From Haloarcula rubra (GTDB lineage: Archaea; Halobacteriota; Halobacteria; Halobacteriales; Haloarculaceae): a stretch of DNA of 64,000 nt. The notes beneath the pieces were generated by a model. The model was not told the origin of the DNA and searched no databases. It saw only the letters and a program-made list of their open reading frames with translations. This document shows positions 52,909 to 61,524 of this stretch, piece after piece. The position numbers and the translations under genes are program-made. How positions within the stretch are numbered: the stretch's first letter is position 1; the number at the start of each line of letters is the position of its first letter. The stretch spans positions 157,006 to 221,005 of the forward strand of contig NZ_RKLR01000007.1 of NCBI RefSeq assembly GCF_019599465.1, in the 5' to 3' direction.

Positions 52909-53772
52909 TCACTCGTAGGTGTGGGTGTAGCCGCCGTCGAACAGCAGGTCCCCGCCGTTGAGGTGTCTCGCGTGGCTGGAGAAACCGAAGACGAACAGGT
53001 TCGCCACCTCCGCCGGGGCCATCATCTCCTTGGTCCGGGCCTGTCCGAGCATCACGTCCTCGACGACTTCCCGTTCGGAGATGCCTCGTTCTTCCGCTGT
53101 GTCCTCGATCTGGTTCACCATCAGCGGCGTCAGTACGTACCCGACGCTGACCGAGAACCCGCGGAGCGTCCCGTCGCCCTCCGCGGCGATGGCACGCGTC
53201 AGTCCGGTGATACCGTGTTTCGCGGTGATGTAGGCGGCCTTGTCCGTCGTCGCGTAGTGGCCGTGGACCGAGGACATGTTGGCGATGGCGCCGACGCCGT
53301 CGTCGGTGTCCCGGAGGTGCGGCATCGCGGCCTGTGCCATCTTGAACGGCGACCGGAGCATCACGTCCGTCAGGAGGTCGTACTTCTCCATCGGGAACTC
53401 GGGGATGCTCGCGATGTGTTGCATGCCGGCGATGTTGGCGACGAAGCGCACGTCGCCCTCCTCGGCGGCGGCGTCGACGACGGCCTCCACGTCCGCGTCC
53501 TCCGTGAGGTCCGTCTCGACGCCGTGGAACCGGCCGTCGACGCCACAGTCCTCGGCGATGTCGGCCGTCTCGTCGAGTCCGGTCTGGTCGATGTCGGCGC
53601 CGACGACCGTGAGGCCGTTCGCGGCCAGTGCGACCGCCGTCGCACGGCCGATGCCGGAGGCCGCACCGGTGACGACGGCGACGGTGTCGGCCTCGAAGTA
53701 CGGGTCCTCCAGAACGAGGAAGTCGTCGTGGGTCAGGTCGGGCGCGCTGAGGTCGAACTCGGGGTCAGTCAC
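52909..53772 (-). CDS. Short-chain dehydrogenase/reductase (3-hydroxybutyrate-dehydrogenase-like), 287 aa
   Basis: Classical SDR: VTGAASGIGRA binds NAD, NIAGMQH corresponds to NAG, and YITAKHGITGLTRA contains the catalytic YxxxK. The Ser is in ANMSSVHG. A 30-residue N-terminal extension precedes the fold, and the C-terminus LNGGDLLFDGGYT is typical. Start is a GTG. The promoter region contains GTTAC-N13-GTAAC as before the HxlR gene, suggesting common control. Substrate unproven. Confidence 0.85.
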   Translation of the reverse strand: MTDPEFDLSAPDLTHDDFLVLEDPYFEADTVAVVTGAASGIGRATAVALAANGLTVVGADIDQTGLDETADIAEDCGVDGRFHGVETDLTEDADVEAVVDAAAEEGDVRFVANIAGMQHIASIPEFPMEKYDLLTDVMLRSPFKMAQAAMPHLRDTDDGVGAIANMSSVHGHYATTDKAAYITAKHGITGLTRAIAAEGDGTLRGFSVSVGYVLTPLMVNQIEDTAEERGISEREVVEDVMLGQARTKEMMAPAEVANLFVFGFSSHARHLNGGDLLFDGGYTHTYE

Positions 53773-53863
53773 GGCGTATCACTCGACTGGAACGTCGACC
53801 CCCTGCACATTAACTTCCCCTCACGGCCGGGAACGGGCCGTCGGGATACGCGATAACCGGGCG

Positions 53864-53886
53864 GTTACCGAGCGATTTTACGTAAC
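53864..53886. promoter_or_regulatory. GTTAC-N13-GTAAC site between SDR and DUF7331-like genes
   Basis: Inverted pentamers GTTAC (53864-53868) and GTAAC (53882-53886) separated by 13 bases, the same spacing as at 54579-54601. An overlapping TAACC-GGGC-GGTTA inverted repeat lies at 53854-53867. Confidence 0.5.
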
Positions 53887-53928
53887 GAGACCGTACGTAG
53901 TAGTGTAAGGTAACCCACTTCCACGACA

Positions 53929-54114
53929 ATGGCTACGAACACCAGCGACACCGACGACGCGGCCGACAGGTACCCCACGACGGGGCCCCACACGGAGACG
54001 TACGACCGCTACCGACACGTCACGACCGGTGCGGAGACGATTCTCTACGACACCGAGACGGAAGACGCGTGGATACAGGCCACACTGTCGCTGGACCTCG
54101 ACGACTGGCGGTGA
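53929..54114 (+). CDS. Haloarchaeal small protein (DUF7331-like), 61 aa
   Basis: MATNTSDTDDAADRYPTTGP then TYDRYRHVTTGAETILYDTE and DAWIQATLSLDLDDWR. Soluble, acidic, with the ETILYDTETEDAWI stretch typical of a small haloarchaeal family. Function unknown. Confidence 0.72.
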   Translation: MATNTSDTDDAADRYPTTGPHTETYDRYRHVTTGAETILYDTETEDAWIQATLSLDLDDWR

Positions 54115-54173
54115 CCGCTGGCGCGTCGACGGCGACCCGCTACGCCTCGTCGGGACCCCCGGACGCGATGCTC

Positions 54174-54548
54174 TCAGCGACCGCTGTCGTCGTCGCTGTC
54201 CGGTTCCCGGAGGTTCTCCTGGCCCCACTGGGCCATCGCGGAGATGACCGGTTCGAGCGACGCGCCGCGGTCGGTCAGCGAGTAGTTGACCCGGAACGGC
54301 TGTTCGTTGACGACTTCGCGGTCGACGAGGCCCTTCTCCTGTAAGTCTTCGAGGCTGTCCGAGAGCACCTTCGAGGAGATGCCGTCGACGTTCTCTTTCA
54401 GTTCGTTGAACCCCGAGGGCCCGCTCTCGAGGAGCCGGTGGACGATGACCGGGTGCCACTTCTTCCCGATGAGCGTCGCCGTCGTCGTGATGGGACACCA
54501 GTCCTCGCCCGCACACCATACTTCGAGTTTCTCCGACGTCTTGCTCAT
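54174..54548 (-). CDS. HxlR-family winged-helix regulator, 124 aa
   Basis: HxlR fold: VWCAGEDWCPITTTATLIGKKWHPVIVHRLL, then GPSGFNELKENVDGISSKVLSDSLEDLQEKGLV as the recognition helix and wing. Two cysteines lie before the first helix, at the position where quinone- and thiol-sensing relatives (YodB, CatR, HypR) keep their redox Cys. It diverges from genes for a flavoprotein disulfide reductase. Palindromes of GTTAC/GTAAC lie in the shared promoter. Confidence 0.88.
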   Translation of the reverse strand: MSKTSEKLEVWCAGEDWCPITTTATLIGKKWHPVIVHRLLESGPSGFNELKENVDGISSKVLSDSLEDLQEKGLVDREVVNEQPFRVNYSLTDRGASLEPVISAMAQWGQENLREPDSDDDSGR

Positions 54549-54576
54549 ACGGGGCCGTTCGCACTCCACCGACTAA

Positions 54577-54611
54577 TAGTTACACCGCGTAATCGAGTAA
54601 CTAGTAGTTAC
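54577..54611. promoter_or_regulatory. Double GTTAC/GTAAC operator upstream of the HxlR gene
   Basis: TAGTTAC at 54577-54583 and GTAACTA at 54597-54603 (13 bases between), the latter also forming the perfect palindrome GTAACTA-G-TAGTTAC at 54597-54611. It lies 29-63 bases upstream of the HxlR start at 54548. Confidence 0.6.
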
Positions 54612-54647
54612 CAACTGCTCTCGTGATTCGCACACGAGTGTCGTGCC

Positions 54648-54896
54648 ATGGAACCGAACGCGTTCCGGACGCCGGACGGTGACTCCGTCACCGCGCTCAC
54701 GGCCGCCGAGATGCGCGCGGTCGACCCCGACCGGGTCGTGACGCTCGCACTCCCGAAGACGGGGCTCGTCGGCCTCGACGCCGACCTCGTCCTCGCCGAC
54801 ATCGGTCTCCCGAGCGGGGTGTACGCCCGACTCGACCTCCCCGAAGCGTCGCCGTTCGGCGACGAGTACGCGGTGGCCCTGTCGCCGTCTACGTAA
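54648..54896 (+). pseudogene. Internally deleted NAD(P)H-hydrate epimerase (YjeF_N) remnant, 82 aa
   Basis: The first part, MEPNAFRTPDGDSVTALTAAEMRAVD, resembles the start of haloarchaeal NnrE (TxxEMRxVD). It then jumps at once to PDRVVTLALPKTGL and LVLADIGLPSGVYARLD, which resembles the last 40 residues of that enzyme. About 150 residues with the catalytic and phosphate-binding sites would be missing, in frame. It could be a relic or a genuine short derivative. The reading frame is otherwise clean. Confidence 0.55.
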
Positions 54897-54944
54897 CCCC
54901 ACCGTAACTGAACTATTAGGTGCCGCCCGACCGAGTCTCTGGTC

Positions 54945-56363
54945 ATGAGCGACCCGTTCGTGGTCGTCGGTGGCGACGCCGCCGGCCTCAGTGCCGCCAG
55001 CAAGTTCGCGCGCGAGAACCCAGACGGCGACGTCGTCGTCTTCGAGAAGGGGCGCTGGGTCTCCTACGCCTACTGCGGGACGCCCTACTACGTCAAGGGG
55101 GAGGTCGAACACCTGACGGACCTCCTCTCGCTGTCGCCCGAGGACGCCGCCGACCGGGGTATCGACCTCCGGCGGGAACACGAGGTGGTCGGCGTCGACA
55201 CCGACGCCGAGACGGTCACGGTCGAGCACGAGGGCGACCGGTTCGACCAACCGTACGGCGACCTCCTCGTGGCGACGGGTGCCCACGCCGTCACCGACCC
55301 GATTCCGGGGAGCGACCGCGAGATGGCCTTCACGATGCACGGGATGGACTCGGCGGCGGCGGTCCGGGCGGCGCTCTCTCCTGCCGGCGAGCAGTGGGTC
55401 GACACCGACGTCGAGTACGTCGACGCCGAACTGGTCCAGCAGTACACCGACCGCGACCCCCCCGAACGGGTGGCCGTGGTCGGCGGCGGCTACGTCGGGG
55501 TGGAGATGGCCGAGGCGTTCCGCGCGCACGGACTGGAGACGCACGTCTTCCAGCGGTCGGCGCACCTCCTCCCGCCGTTCGGCGACGCCGTCTGTGAGCG
55601 CGTGGCCGACCACCTCCGCGAACAGGGCGTCTCCCTCCACCTGAACACCGCCGTCTCCGAACTGGCCGGCAGTGACGGCGTCGAGGCCGTGGTCCACGAC
55701 GACGGGCGCGTGCCCGTCGACCTCGCGCTGGTCGGTATCGGCATCGCCCCGAACACGCGACTCCTCTCGGACACGCCGGTCGAACTCGGCGAGTCGGGTG
55801 CCGTCGCCGTCGACGACTACGGACGCACCTCGGTCGACGGTGTCTACGCCGCCGGCGACTGCGCCGAGGCCCGCCACGCCGTCACTGGCGAGTCGACGTG
55901 GGTCCCGCTGGGGCTGACCGCCAACAGGGCCGGGCGCGCTATCGGACAGACGGTCGCCGGCGATCTGGAACCCGTCGGCGACGTGGCCGGTACCGCCGTC
56001 GTGAAAGCCTTCGAACTGGAGTGTGGCCGGGTGGGCCTCGTCCACGAGGACGCGGCCAGCGACGCGGGGTTCGATCCCGTCTCGGTGACTATCGACGCCG
56101 GCTCACGCTCCGGATACTACCCCGGCGGCGACGAGACGACGGTGACGCTGACCGCCGACCGCGACTCCGGGCGAGTCCTCGGCGGGTCCATCGTGGGCCG
56201 CGACAGAGCGGCCATCCGCATCGACACGCTGGCCACGGCGCTGGAGTCGGACCTCACGGTGGCCGAACTCGAACGGCTGGACCTCGCGTACGCGCCGCCG
56301 TTCAGCCCGGTCTGGGACCCAGTTCTGGTCGCGGCGAAGGTGCTTCGCGGGGAACTCGACTGA
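54945..56363 (+). CDS. FAD-dependent pyridine nucleotide-disulfide oxidoreductase (CoA-disulfide reductase / NADH oxidase type), 472 aa
   Basis: FAD site VVVGGDAAGLSAASKFARE, redox Cys in SYAYCGTPYYVKGEV (the single-Cys site of CoADR and Nox), NAD(P) site VAVVGGGYVGVEMAEAF, second FAD contact VYAAGDCAEARHAV and a C-terminal dimerisation domain. It reduces CoA disulfides, polysulfides or O2 in the family. It is next to the HxlR regulator, consistent with thiol or quinone stress. No second Cys typical of glutathione reductases is seen. Confidence 0.9.
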   Translation: MSDPFVVVGGDAAGLSAASKFARENPDGDVVVFEKGRWVSYAYCGTPYYVKGEVEHLTDLLSLSPEDAADRGIDLRREHEVVGVDTDAETVTVEHEGDRFDQPYGDLLVATGAHAVTDPIPGSDREMAFTMHGMDSAAAVRAALSPAGEQWVDTDVEYVDAELVQQYTDRDPPERVAVVGGGYVGVEMAEAFRAHGLETHVFQRSAHLLPPFGDAVCERVADHLREQGVSLHLNTAVSELAGSDGVEAVVHDDGRVPVDLALVGIGIAPNTRLLSDTPVELGESGAVAVDDYGRTSVDGVYAAGDCAEARHAVTGESTWVPLGLTANRAGRAIGQTVAGDLEPVGDVAGTAVVKAFELECGRVGLVHEDAASDAGFDPVSVTIDAGSRSGYYPGGDETTVTLTADRDSGRVLGGSIVGRDRAAIRIDTLATALESDLTVAELERLDLAYAPPFSPVWDPVLVAAKVLRGELD

Positions 56364-56366
56364 CGC

Positions 56367-57623
56367 TCAGCGGTTCCCGCCGGCGAGGGCGCTGGCCGCT
56401 GGCAGGTTCCTGAGCCGCCACATCGCCAGCGTGCCGACGAGCGGTCCGACGACGAGTGGGAGGAAGGCCCACTGCCAGCCGACCCGTTCGGCGACCATCG
56501 GGAGCAACTGGATAGAGCCGATGGTGAGCAGGAACCCCACGGCGGTCTGGAGGGTCAGCGCGGTGCCGACGTAGCTCTCCTCGGCCAGTTCCGTCACACA
56601 GGCCGAGAACTGTGCGGAGTCGGCGACGATAGTGAACCCCCAGACGGCGAGGAAGGGGACGAGGACGGCCAGCGGCGCGTCGAAGACGACGCCGGCTAGG
56701 ACGGAGAAACTCCCGCTGACGACCATGCTCGCACCCGTGACGCTGGTCCGGCCGAGGCCGTCGGCGAGTCTGCCGGCCACCAGCGCGCCGAGACTCCCGA
56801 CGCCGATGGTGCCGAACGCGAGGAACGCGGCCAGCGTCGGCGTCGCGACGGCGCTGTCGCGAGCGGCGAAACTCGCCGCGAGGTAGACGGGAATCCACGT
56901 CCAGACGGCGTACAGTTCCCACATGTGGCCGAAGTAGCCCAGATTCGCCAGCATCGTCGGTCGGTCGGTGACGATGCGGCGGACGGCACCGGGGTCGAAC
57001 GGCGCGGCCGGCGACTGGTAGGGTCCGGGCCGTGCCCCGAGGACGAGGAGTCCGCCGACGGCGGCCAGTCCGGCGGCGACGAGGAGGACGAACTGCGGAC
57101 GGCCCACCCCGCCGACGGCCCGGACGAGGTGTGGGAGCGCCGACCCCAGCGTGAGCGCGCCGACCAGCGCGCCGATAGCGAGGCCGCGTTGTCCCCTGAA
57201 CCATCCGGCGACGAGTTTCATGCCCGGCGGGTAGACGCCCGCCAGCGAGACGCCGGTGAGAAAGCGAAGCGCGATGGCCGGGCCGGCGCTGTCGACGACG
57301 AGGCCGAGCGCCGCGGTCAGCGCCGCGCCGAGGAACGCCGAGGCGGCGAACAGGTAGCGCGTCGGGACGGCGTCCGAGAGGGTCAGTGCCGCCGAGAGCA
57401 CCGCGCCGACGACGAACCCTATCTGGACGGCGCTGGTGAGCCACGCGGACTCCGTCGCGGTGAGGTCCCACTGCGCGGTCAGTTCCGGCGCGACGGCGGA
57501 GGCGCTGAACCACAGCGACATCGCCAGTAGCTCTGCGACGCCGACCAGCGCGAGCATCCGCCAGCGTCCGTCCGTCGCGGAAGCCGTATCGACCGCCGTC
57601 CCGTCCGTGGTCTCCGCCGTCAT
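56367..57623 (-). CDS. MFS transporter, 418 aa
   Basis: Twelve helices beginning RWRMLALVGVAELLAMSLWFSASAVAP, with FLTGVSLAGVYPPGMKLVAGWFRGQRGLAIG as the MFS signature. The start resembles nitrate/cyanate-like transporters (WFSASAV). A 35-residue polar N-terminus precedes. Upstream TAGTTAC-N5-GTAACT at 57745 suggests control by the HxlR regulator. Export of a quinone or aromatic compound is a guess; nitrate or cyanate import is an alternative. Confidence 0.85.
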   Translation of the reverse strand: MTAETTDGTAVDTASATDGRWRMLALVGVAELLAMSLWFSASAVAPELTAQWDLTATESAWLTSAVQIGFVVGAVLSAALTLSDAVPTRYLFAASAFLGAALTAALGLVVDSAGPAIALRFLTGVSLAGVYPPGMKLVAGWFRGQRGLAIGALVGALTLGSALPHLVRAVGGVGRPQFVLLVAAGLAAVGGLLVLGARPGPYQSPAAPFDPGAVRRIVTDRPTMLANLGYFGHMWELYAVWTWIPVYLAASFAARDSAVATPTLAAFLAFGTIGVGSLGALVAGRLADGLGRTSVTGASMVVSGSFSVLAGVVFDAPLAVLVPFLAVWGFTIVADSAQFSACVTELAEESYVGTALTLQTAVGFLLTIGSIQLLPMVAERVGWQWAFLPLVVGPLVGTLAMWRLRNLPAASALAGGNR

Positions 57624-57744
57624 CGGTCTCTCCTCTCTACGTACCGCTCCCTCTCGGTAGTATCGGCTTCGGCGCCCACCGTGGCCGGGGTGGGCGAGCA
57701 GTCGAGCGACGCGCGGCCCGGTCCTGACTGGCCGTCGACCATGA

Positions 57745-57762
57745 TAGTTACTACTGGTAACT
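57745..57762. promoter_or_regulatory. TAGTTAC-N5-GTAACT inverted repeat upstream of the MFS gene
   Basis: Same half-sites as at 54577-54611 with a shorter spacer, 122 bases before the MFS start at 57623, in the 210-base spacer between the ADH stop and MFS start. No other gene is seen in that spacer. Confidence 0.5.
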
Positions 57763-57833
57763 GTGCTCCGTCTCGTAATCAACGTCGGCCAACTGGGCCG
57801 TAACCCCGTAACGACACCGAAACCACGGCCGGA

Positions 57834-59054
57834 CTACCACGCGGCGTCGAGGACCCGCTCGACGTCCTCGAGCGTCGGGTCGAACCCCGCCGGCGCGTTC
57901 GCCATGAACGCGTCCGAGAGGACGTCCTCTGCGACTCGGGGGAACTCCTCGCGTGTCGGGCCGTCCACGTCACGGAGGCGCGTCGGCAGGTCCAGCGCGG
58001 CGGCTACCTCCGCCACGCTCTCCACGACGGCCGCTGCGGGGTCCTCGGCATCGTCCACGCCGAATGCCTCCGCGAGCAGGTCACGCCGGCCGTCGACGGC
58101 GTCGAACAGGTAGTCGAGCGCGTGGGGCGCGACGACGGCGTGGGCGGCACCCTGCTGGACCTCGTACGTGCGCGTGAGGCCGTGCCCGAAGGCGTGAATC
58201 AGCGAGAGGGTCGTGACGCCCGGGCGGGAGATGCCGTACTGGACGAGCGCGATGCCCTCCGTGAGTCGCTGGTACACCGCGTCGTCGTCGTTCCCCTCGC
58301 CGAACGCCAGCAGGCCGTCCTGTAACAGGTCGAGGCCACGCATCGCCGTCGCGTCGGTCACCGGCGTCGCCGTACTCGCGTACAGCGTCTCGACGCCCTT
58401 GTCGAAGCCGTTCATCGCCGAGGCGGCCAGCACGCTGCGCGGCGTAGTCGCCACCACCTCGGGGTCGTAACACACCGCAGCGGGCATCAGGTTCGGGTCG
58501 GAGATACCGCCGCTCGCCGGTTCCGCGACGGGACAGGTGTCCGGGTCGGCCGTGACGCCGGCGACCTGCGAGAGGTCCGCGCCGGCGAGCGTCGTCGGCA
58601 CGGCGACGACGGGCGGGAGCCCGTCGTCCGGGACCCGTATCGTCCCCGTCTCGACGAACTCGCTTCCCACGGTCTCCGGTCCACGGTCCGCTGCTGCGAC
58701 GGTCGCGAGCACCTTCGCCACGTCGAGACTGCTCCCGCCGCCGACGGCGACTATCGCGTCGGCCTCGACGGCACGGAACCGCTCCAGCGCGTCGTAGGCC
58801 GTCCCGAGTCGCTTCGCTGGCGTCGTCTCCGCGAAGACGCCGGCCAGTCGGTCACCGAGACCCGCTCTGATAGGGTCCATCACGGCCGCCGTCTCGCCGA
58901 CCGTCGACCCGGTGACGACGAGCGCTCGCTCACAGTTCAGTGCGGCCAGTTCCTCGGCCAGACTGTCGACGCAGTTCGGCCCGTAGCGCAGTGTCGCGGG
59001 GTCGTACTCGAAGCGGAACGGCGCGGCCGTGTCGTCGGCACGGTGGTCGGACAT
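57834..59054 (-). CDS. Iron-containing alcohol dehydrogenase (maleylacetate-reductase-like), 406 aa
   Basis: Fe-ADH fold: IVAVGGGSSLDVAKVLA in the nucleotide domain, VAVPTTLAGADLSQVAG, and metal ligands in NGFDKGVE, LSLIHAFGHGL and QQGAAHAVVAPHAL. NAD(P)-dependent reduction of an aldehyde or keto group is expected. It starts 7 bases after the ring-cleaving dioxygenase stop, so both belong to one operon. This fits maleylacetate or hydroxymuconate-type reduction after ring cleavage. Confidence 0.82.
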   Translation of the reverse strand: MSDHRADDTAAPFRFEYDPATLRYGPNCVDSLAEELAALNCERALVVTGSTVGETAAVMDPIRAGLGDRLAGVFAETTPAKRLGTAYDALERFRAVEADAIVAVGGGSSLDVAKVLATVAAADRGPETVGSEFVETGTIRVPDDGLPPVVAVPTTLAGADLSQVAGVTADPDTCPVAEPASGGISDPNLMPAAVCYDPEVVATTPRSVLAASAMNGFDKGVETLYASTATPVTDATAMRGLDLLQDGLLAFGEGNDDDAVYQRLTEGIALVQYGISRPGVTTLSLIHAFGHGLTRTYEVQQGAAHAVVAPHALDYLFDAVDGRRDLLAEAFGVDDAEDPAAAVVESVAEVAAALDLPTRLRDVDGPTREEFPRVAEDVLSDAFMANAPAGFDPTLEDVERVLDAAW

Positions 59055-59061
59055 TAGTGGC

Positions 59062-60015
59062 TCACTCCGTGGGGACGGTCGGCCCGTCGAACGCCGGGAG
59101 TTGCCGTTCGATGGCCTCGCGTTCGTCCTCCAGCCACTCGGGGAGGACCAGCGACTCGCCGAGTTCGTCGCGGTCCTCGTCGGCGGTGAAGCCCGGTCCC
59201 ATCGTCGATATCTCGAAGAGGACACCGTTGGGCTCGCGGCAGTACAGCGCCGTGAAGTACTTGCGGTCGATGATATCGCTCGGGCCGAGCCCTTTCTCCT
59301 CGTAGGCCTCGCGGTAGGCCTCGAGTTCGGCGACGTCTTCGGCGCGGAACGCGACGTGGTGGACCGTCCCCACACCCATCCGACCACGTCCGTCGTCCGT
59401 CTCGACGACGTCGACGACCGAGCCGAACCCACCGGTCGCGCTGCGGTAGCGGTCTCGTCCGCCCTCCGTCGCCTCGTGTTCGTAGCCGAGGACGTCGCCG
59501 AGTATCTCGGCGGTCGGTTCGACCGCGTCGACGGCGAGCGTCACCGAGTAGAACCCCCGCAACTGGTGTTCTTCGGGGACGGGGCTCTCGTCCCATGGCA
59601 CTGCCTCCGTCTCGGCGTCGGTCGCGACGAGTTCGATGCCGATGCCGTCCGGGTCGTCGAACCGGAGCACCGTCTCGCCGAACCGCTCGGTCCGCTCGAC
59701 GTCGACGCCGTGGGACTCCAGTCGCTCGGTCCAGTAGGCCACCGACTCCGTCGGGATGGCATACGCCGTGGCCTGCGTCTGGCCCGCACCGAACTCGCCC
59801 TGTCGGCCGCGGTCGGTCCACGGGAAGAAGGTGACGTTCGTCCCCGGCGTCCCCTCGCCGTCGCCGAAGTAGAAGTGGTAGGTGCCGCTGTCGTCGTGGT
59901 TGACCGTCTTCTTGACGAACCTGAGTCCGAGTGTCCCGACGTAGAAGTTCGCGTTCCGCTGCGGGTCGCCGGCTATGGCCGTGACGTGGTGAATCCCGGA
60001 CGTTTCGGGTGACAT
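59062..60015 (-). CDS. Ring-cleaving dioxygenase, VOC superfamily (LinE/MhqA/MhqO-like), 317 aa
   Basis: Two VOC halves: SGIHHVTAIAGDPQRNANFYVGTLGLRFVKKTVN with the first metal His, and VGTVHHVAFRAEDVAELEAYREAYEEKGLGPSDIIDRKYF with the next pair, then REPNGVLFEISTMGPGF holding the Glu. These match hydroquinone- or alkylphenol-cleaving dioxygenases induced by quinone stress (MhqO) and LinE. Fe(II) at the His-His-Glu site opens the ring using O2. Operon with the Fe-ADH gene. Confidence 0.88.
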   Translation of the reverse strand: MSPETSGIHHVTAIAGDPQRNANFYVGTLGLRFVKKTVNHDDSGTYHFYFGDGEGTPGTNVTFFPWTDRGRQGEFGAGQTQATAYAIPTESVAYWTERLESHGVDVERTERFGETVLRFDDPDGIGIELVATDAETEAVPWDESPVPEEHQLRGFYSVTLAVDAVEPTAEILGDVLGYEHEATEGGRDRYRSATGGFGSVVDVVETDDGRGRMGVGTVHHVAFRAEDVAELEAYREAYEEKGLGPSDIIDRKYFTALYCREPNGVLFEISTMGPGFTADEDRDELGESLVLPEWLEDEREAIERQLPAFDGPTVPTE

Positions 60016-60139
60016 GCACCGTACTACGCGGCCGGTGCTTGTGGCCCTTTCCTCTCACGCGTGTCACCGGGGGACACGAGGGTTACCACGTCACCGCGGG
60101 CAAGTGAACGGTTAACACCGCCGACTCACTACACCCACT

Positions 60140-60328
60140 ATGCCGTGTCCCTATCTGGAGTATCGCGATACCAGCGCCGACCAGTCGTTCGACGAAGCCC
60201 GTGCCTTCTGTACCGTCGTCGAGGAGTTCGTCCAGCCCATGCGGGCCGACATCTGTAACGACCGGTACGCACTCGACCACGAGTCCCACTGCGAGATATA
60301 TCGCGCCCACGCGGAGGGCGAGGAGTGA
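60140..60328 (+). CDS. Small cysteine-containing haloarchaeal protein, 62 aa
   Basis: MPCPYLEYRDTSADQSFDEA, then RAFCTVVEEFVQPMRADICN and DHESHCEIYRAHAEGEE. Four cysteines (3, 24, 39, 51) and a CPYLEYR start are conserved in haloarchaea as I remember. They could bind Fe-S or Zn, but no known motif fits. Overlaps the BKACE gene by four bases (GTGA). Confidence 0.68.
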   Translation: MPCPYLEYRDTSADQSFDEARAFCTVVEEFVQPMRADICNDRYALDHESHCEIYRAHAEGEE

Positions 60329-61167
60329 GCTACGAGGCCTTCCTCGACGGCGACCCGGTCATCGTCACCGCGGCGCTGACCGGCGGCGTCCACGGGAAAG
60401 AGGCGAACCCCAACGTTCCAGAGACGCCAGAGGAGATAGGGCGAGCGGCCGGCGAGGTCGAGGCCGCCGGTGCGTCCGTGGTCCACCTCCACGCTCGGCG
60501 ACCGAACGGCGAACGGAGTTTCGACACGGAGCGCTTCCAGGAGATAGACGACGCCGTCCGCCGGCACACGGACGACGTCGTCATCCAGCACTCGACGGGT
60601 GGGACCGGTGCGCCCGACGCCGACCGACACCGCCCACTGCGGACCGACCCGCCGCCCGAGATGGCCTCGCTCGACATGGGACCGCTGAACCGCTACGACC
60701 ACCTCACCAGCGAGAACACCCGCGGACTCGTCGACTCCCTCCACGCTGAGATGGTCGACCGGGGCATCAAGCCGGAACTGGAGGTGTTCAACGACGGGCA
60801 CCGGAACGAAGTCCACGGATTGCTGGCGCGCCGTGACCTCGCGGACCCAGTGTACGCCACGCTCATCTTCGGTCCCGGCACGCTCACGCGACCACGCCCG
60901 GAGCACTTCCTCACCGCTATCGCGGACCTCCCCGACGGCGCGACGTTCAACACCCTCGGGTTCGGGCGCCACCAGTTACCCTTCGCGACCATGGGTATCC
61001 TCTTCGGCGGCCACGTTCGGGTCGGACTGGAGGACAACGTCTACTACGAACGCGGCGAACTGGCCGAGAGCAACGCCCAGCTCGTCGAACGAGTCGTCCG
61101 GGTCGCCGAGGAACTCGGTCGCCCAGTGGCGACCACCGACGAGGCCCGCGAGATACTCGGCCTGTGA
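60325..61167 (+). CDS. Beta-keto acid cleavage enzyme (BKACE, DUF849), 280 aa
   Basis: Family pattern: VIVTAALTGGVHGKEANPNVPETPEEIGRAAGE, ASVVHLHARRPNGE with the Zn-binding HxH, VVIQHSTGG, LEVFNDG and the late SLGF-like NTLGFGRHQLPFATMGILFGGHVRVGLEDN. Such enzymes split beta-keto acids with acetyl-CoA. The substrate is unknown, but acids from ring cleavage nearby would be plausible. GTG start coupled to the 62-aa protein. Confidence 0.88.
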   Translation: MSYEAFLDGDPVIVTAALTGGVHGKEANPNVPETPEEIGRAAGEVEAAGASVVHLHARRPNGERSFDTERFQEIDDAVRRHTDDVVIQHSTGGTGAPDADRHRPLRTDPPPEMASLDMGPLNRYDHLTSENTRGLVDSLHAEMVDRGIKPELEVFNDGHRNEVHGLLARRDLADPVYATLIFGPGTLTRPRPEHFLTAIADLPDGATFNTLGFGRHQLPFATMGILFGGHVRVGLEDNVYYERGELAESNAQLVERVVRVAEELGRPVATTDEAREILGL

Positions 61168-61218
61168 CGCTCGCGCCCCGTACACAGGTGTTACAACGCT
61201 GCACGGGCAACTGGTGAT

Positions 61219-61371
61219 ATGGGCACGCTCCGCTGTCGGCGCTGTGGGGAACCGCTGACGACTGGTCTCATCGCGACACAGCGGCGTCACTGCTGTCTCA
61301 ACGACACGCCTATCGCCGGGGCCTGTCCCAACCACGGGCCGGTCGGCCCTCACGACGCCGTCGAAGAGTAG
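61219..61371 (+). CDS. Small zinc-finger-like protein, 50 aa
   Basis: MGTLRCRRCGEPLTTGLIAT then RRHCCLNDTPIAGACPNHG. One CxxC knuckle, a CC pair and a C..H complete a likely Zn site. A GTTACAACG box 28 bases before the ATG supports leaderless expression. Function unknown. Confidence 0.6.
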   Translation: MGTLRCRRCGEPLTTGLIATQRRHCCLNDTPIAGACPNHGPVGPHDAVEE

Positions 61372-61416
61372 CGCTGTCGCTCGTCGGCGACGGACGCTGA
61401 AAGAAGTGGTCTCGGT

Positions 61417-61524
61417 CTACGCGACGATGCCAGCGGCGGCGATGAACGACCATCGCGTCCCGCTACTGGCTTCGCGCTGTTTCGCTGCTGCACGGGTCTC
61501 GTCTCGTGGGTGTTTCCAGTTCAT
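61417..61524 (-). CDS. Possible small protein, 35 aa
   Basis: MNWKHPRDETRAAAKQREAS then SGTRWSFIAAAGIVA. A basic helix precedes a short hydrophobic end. The TATA-like AATACTTTTACG about 30-38 bases upstream on the minus strand is a strong element in an otherwise gene-poor spacer. Too short for certainty. The remaining 61525-61717 is AT-rich with no other convincing gene. Confidence 0.35.
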   Translation of the reverse strand: MNWKHPRDETRAAAKQREASSGTRWSFIAAAGIVA

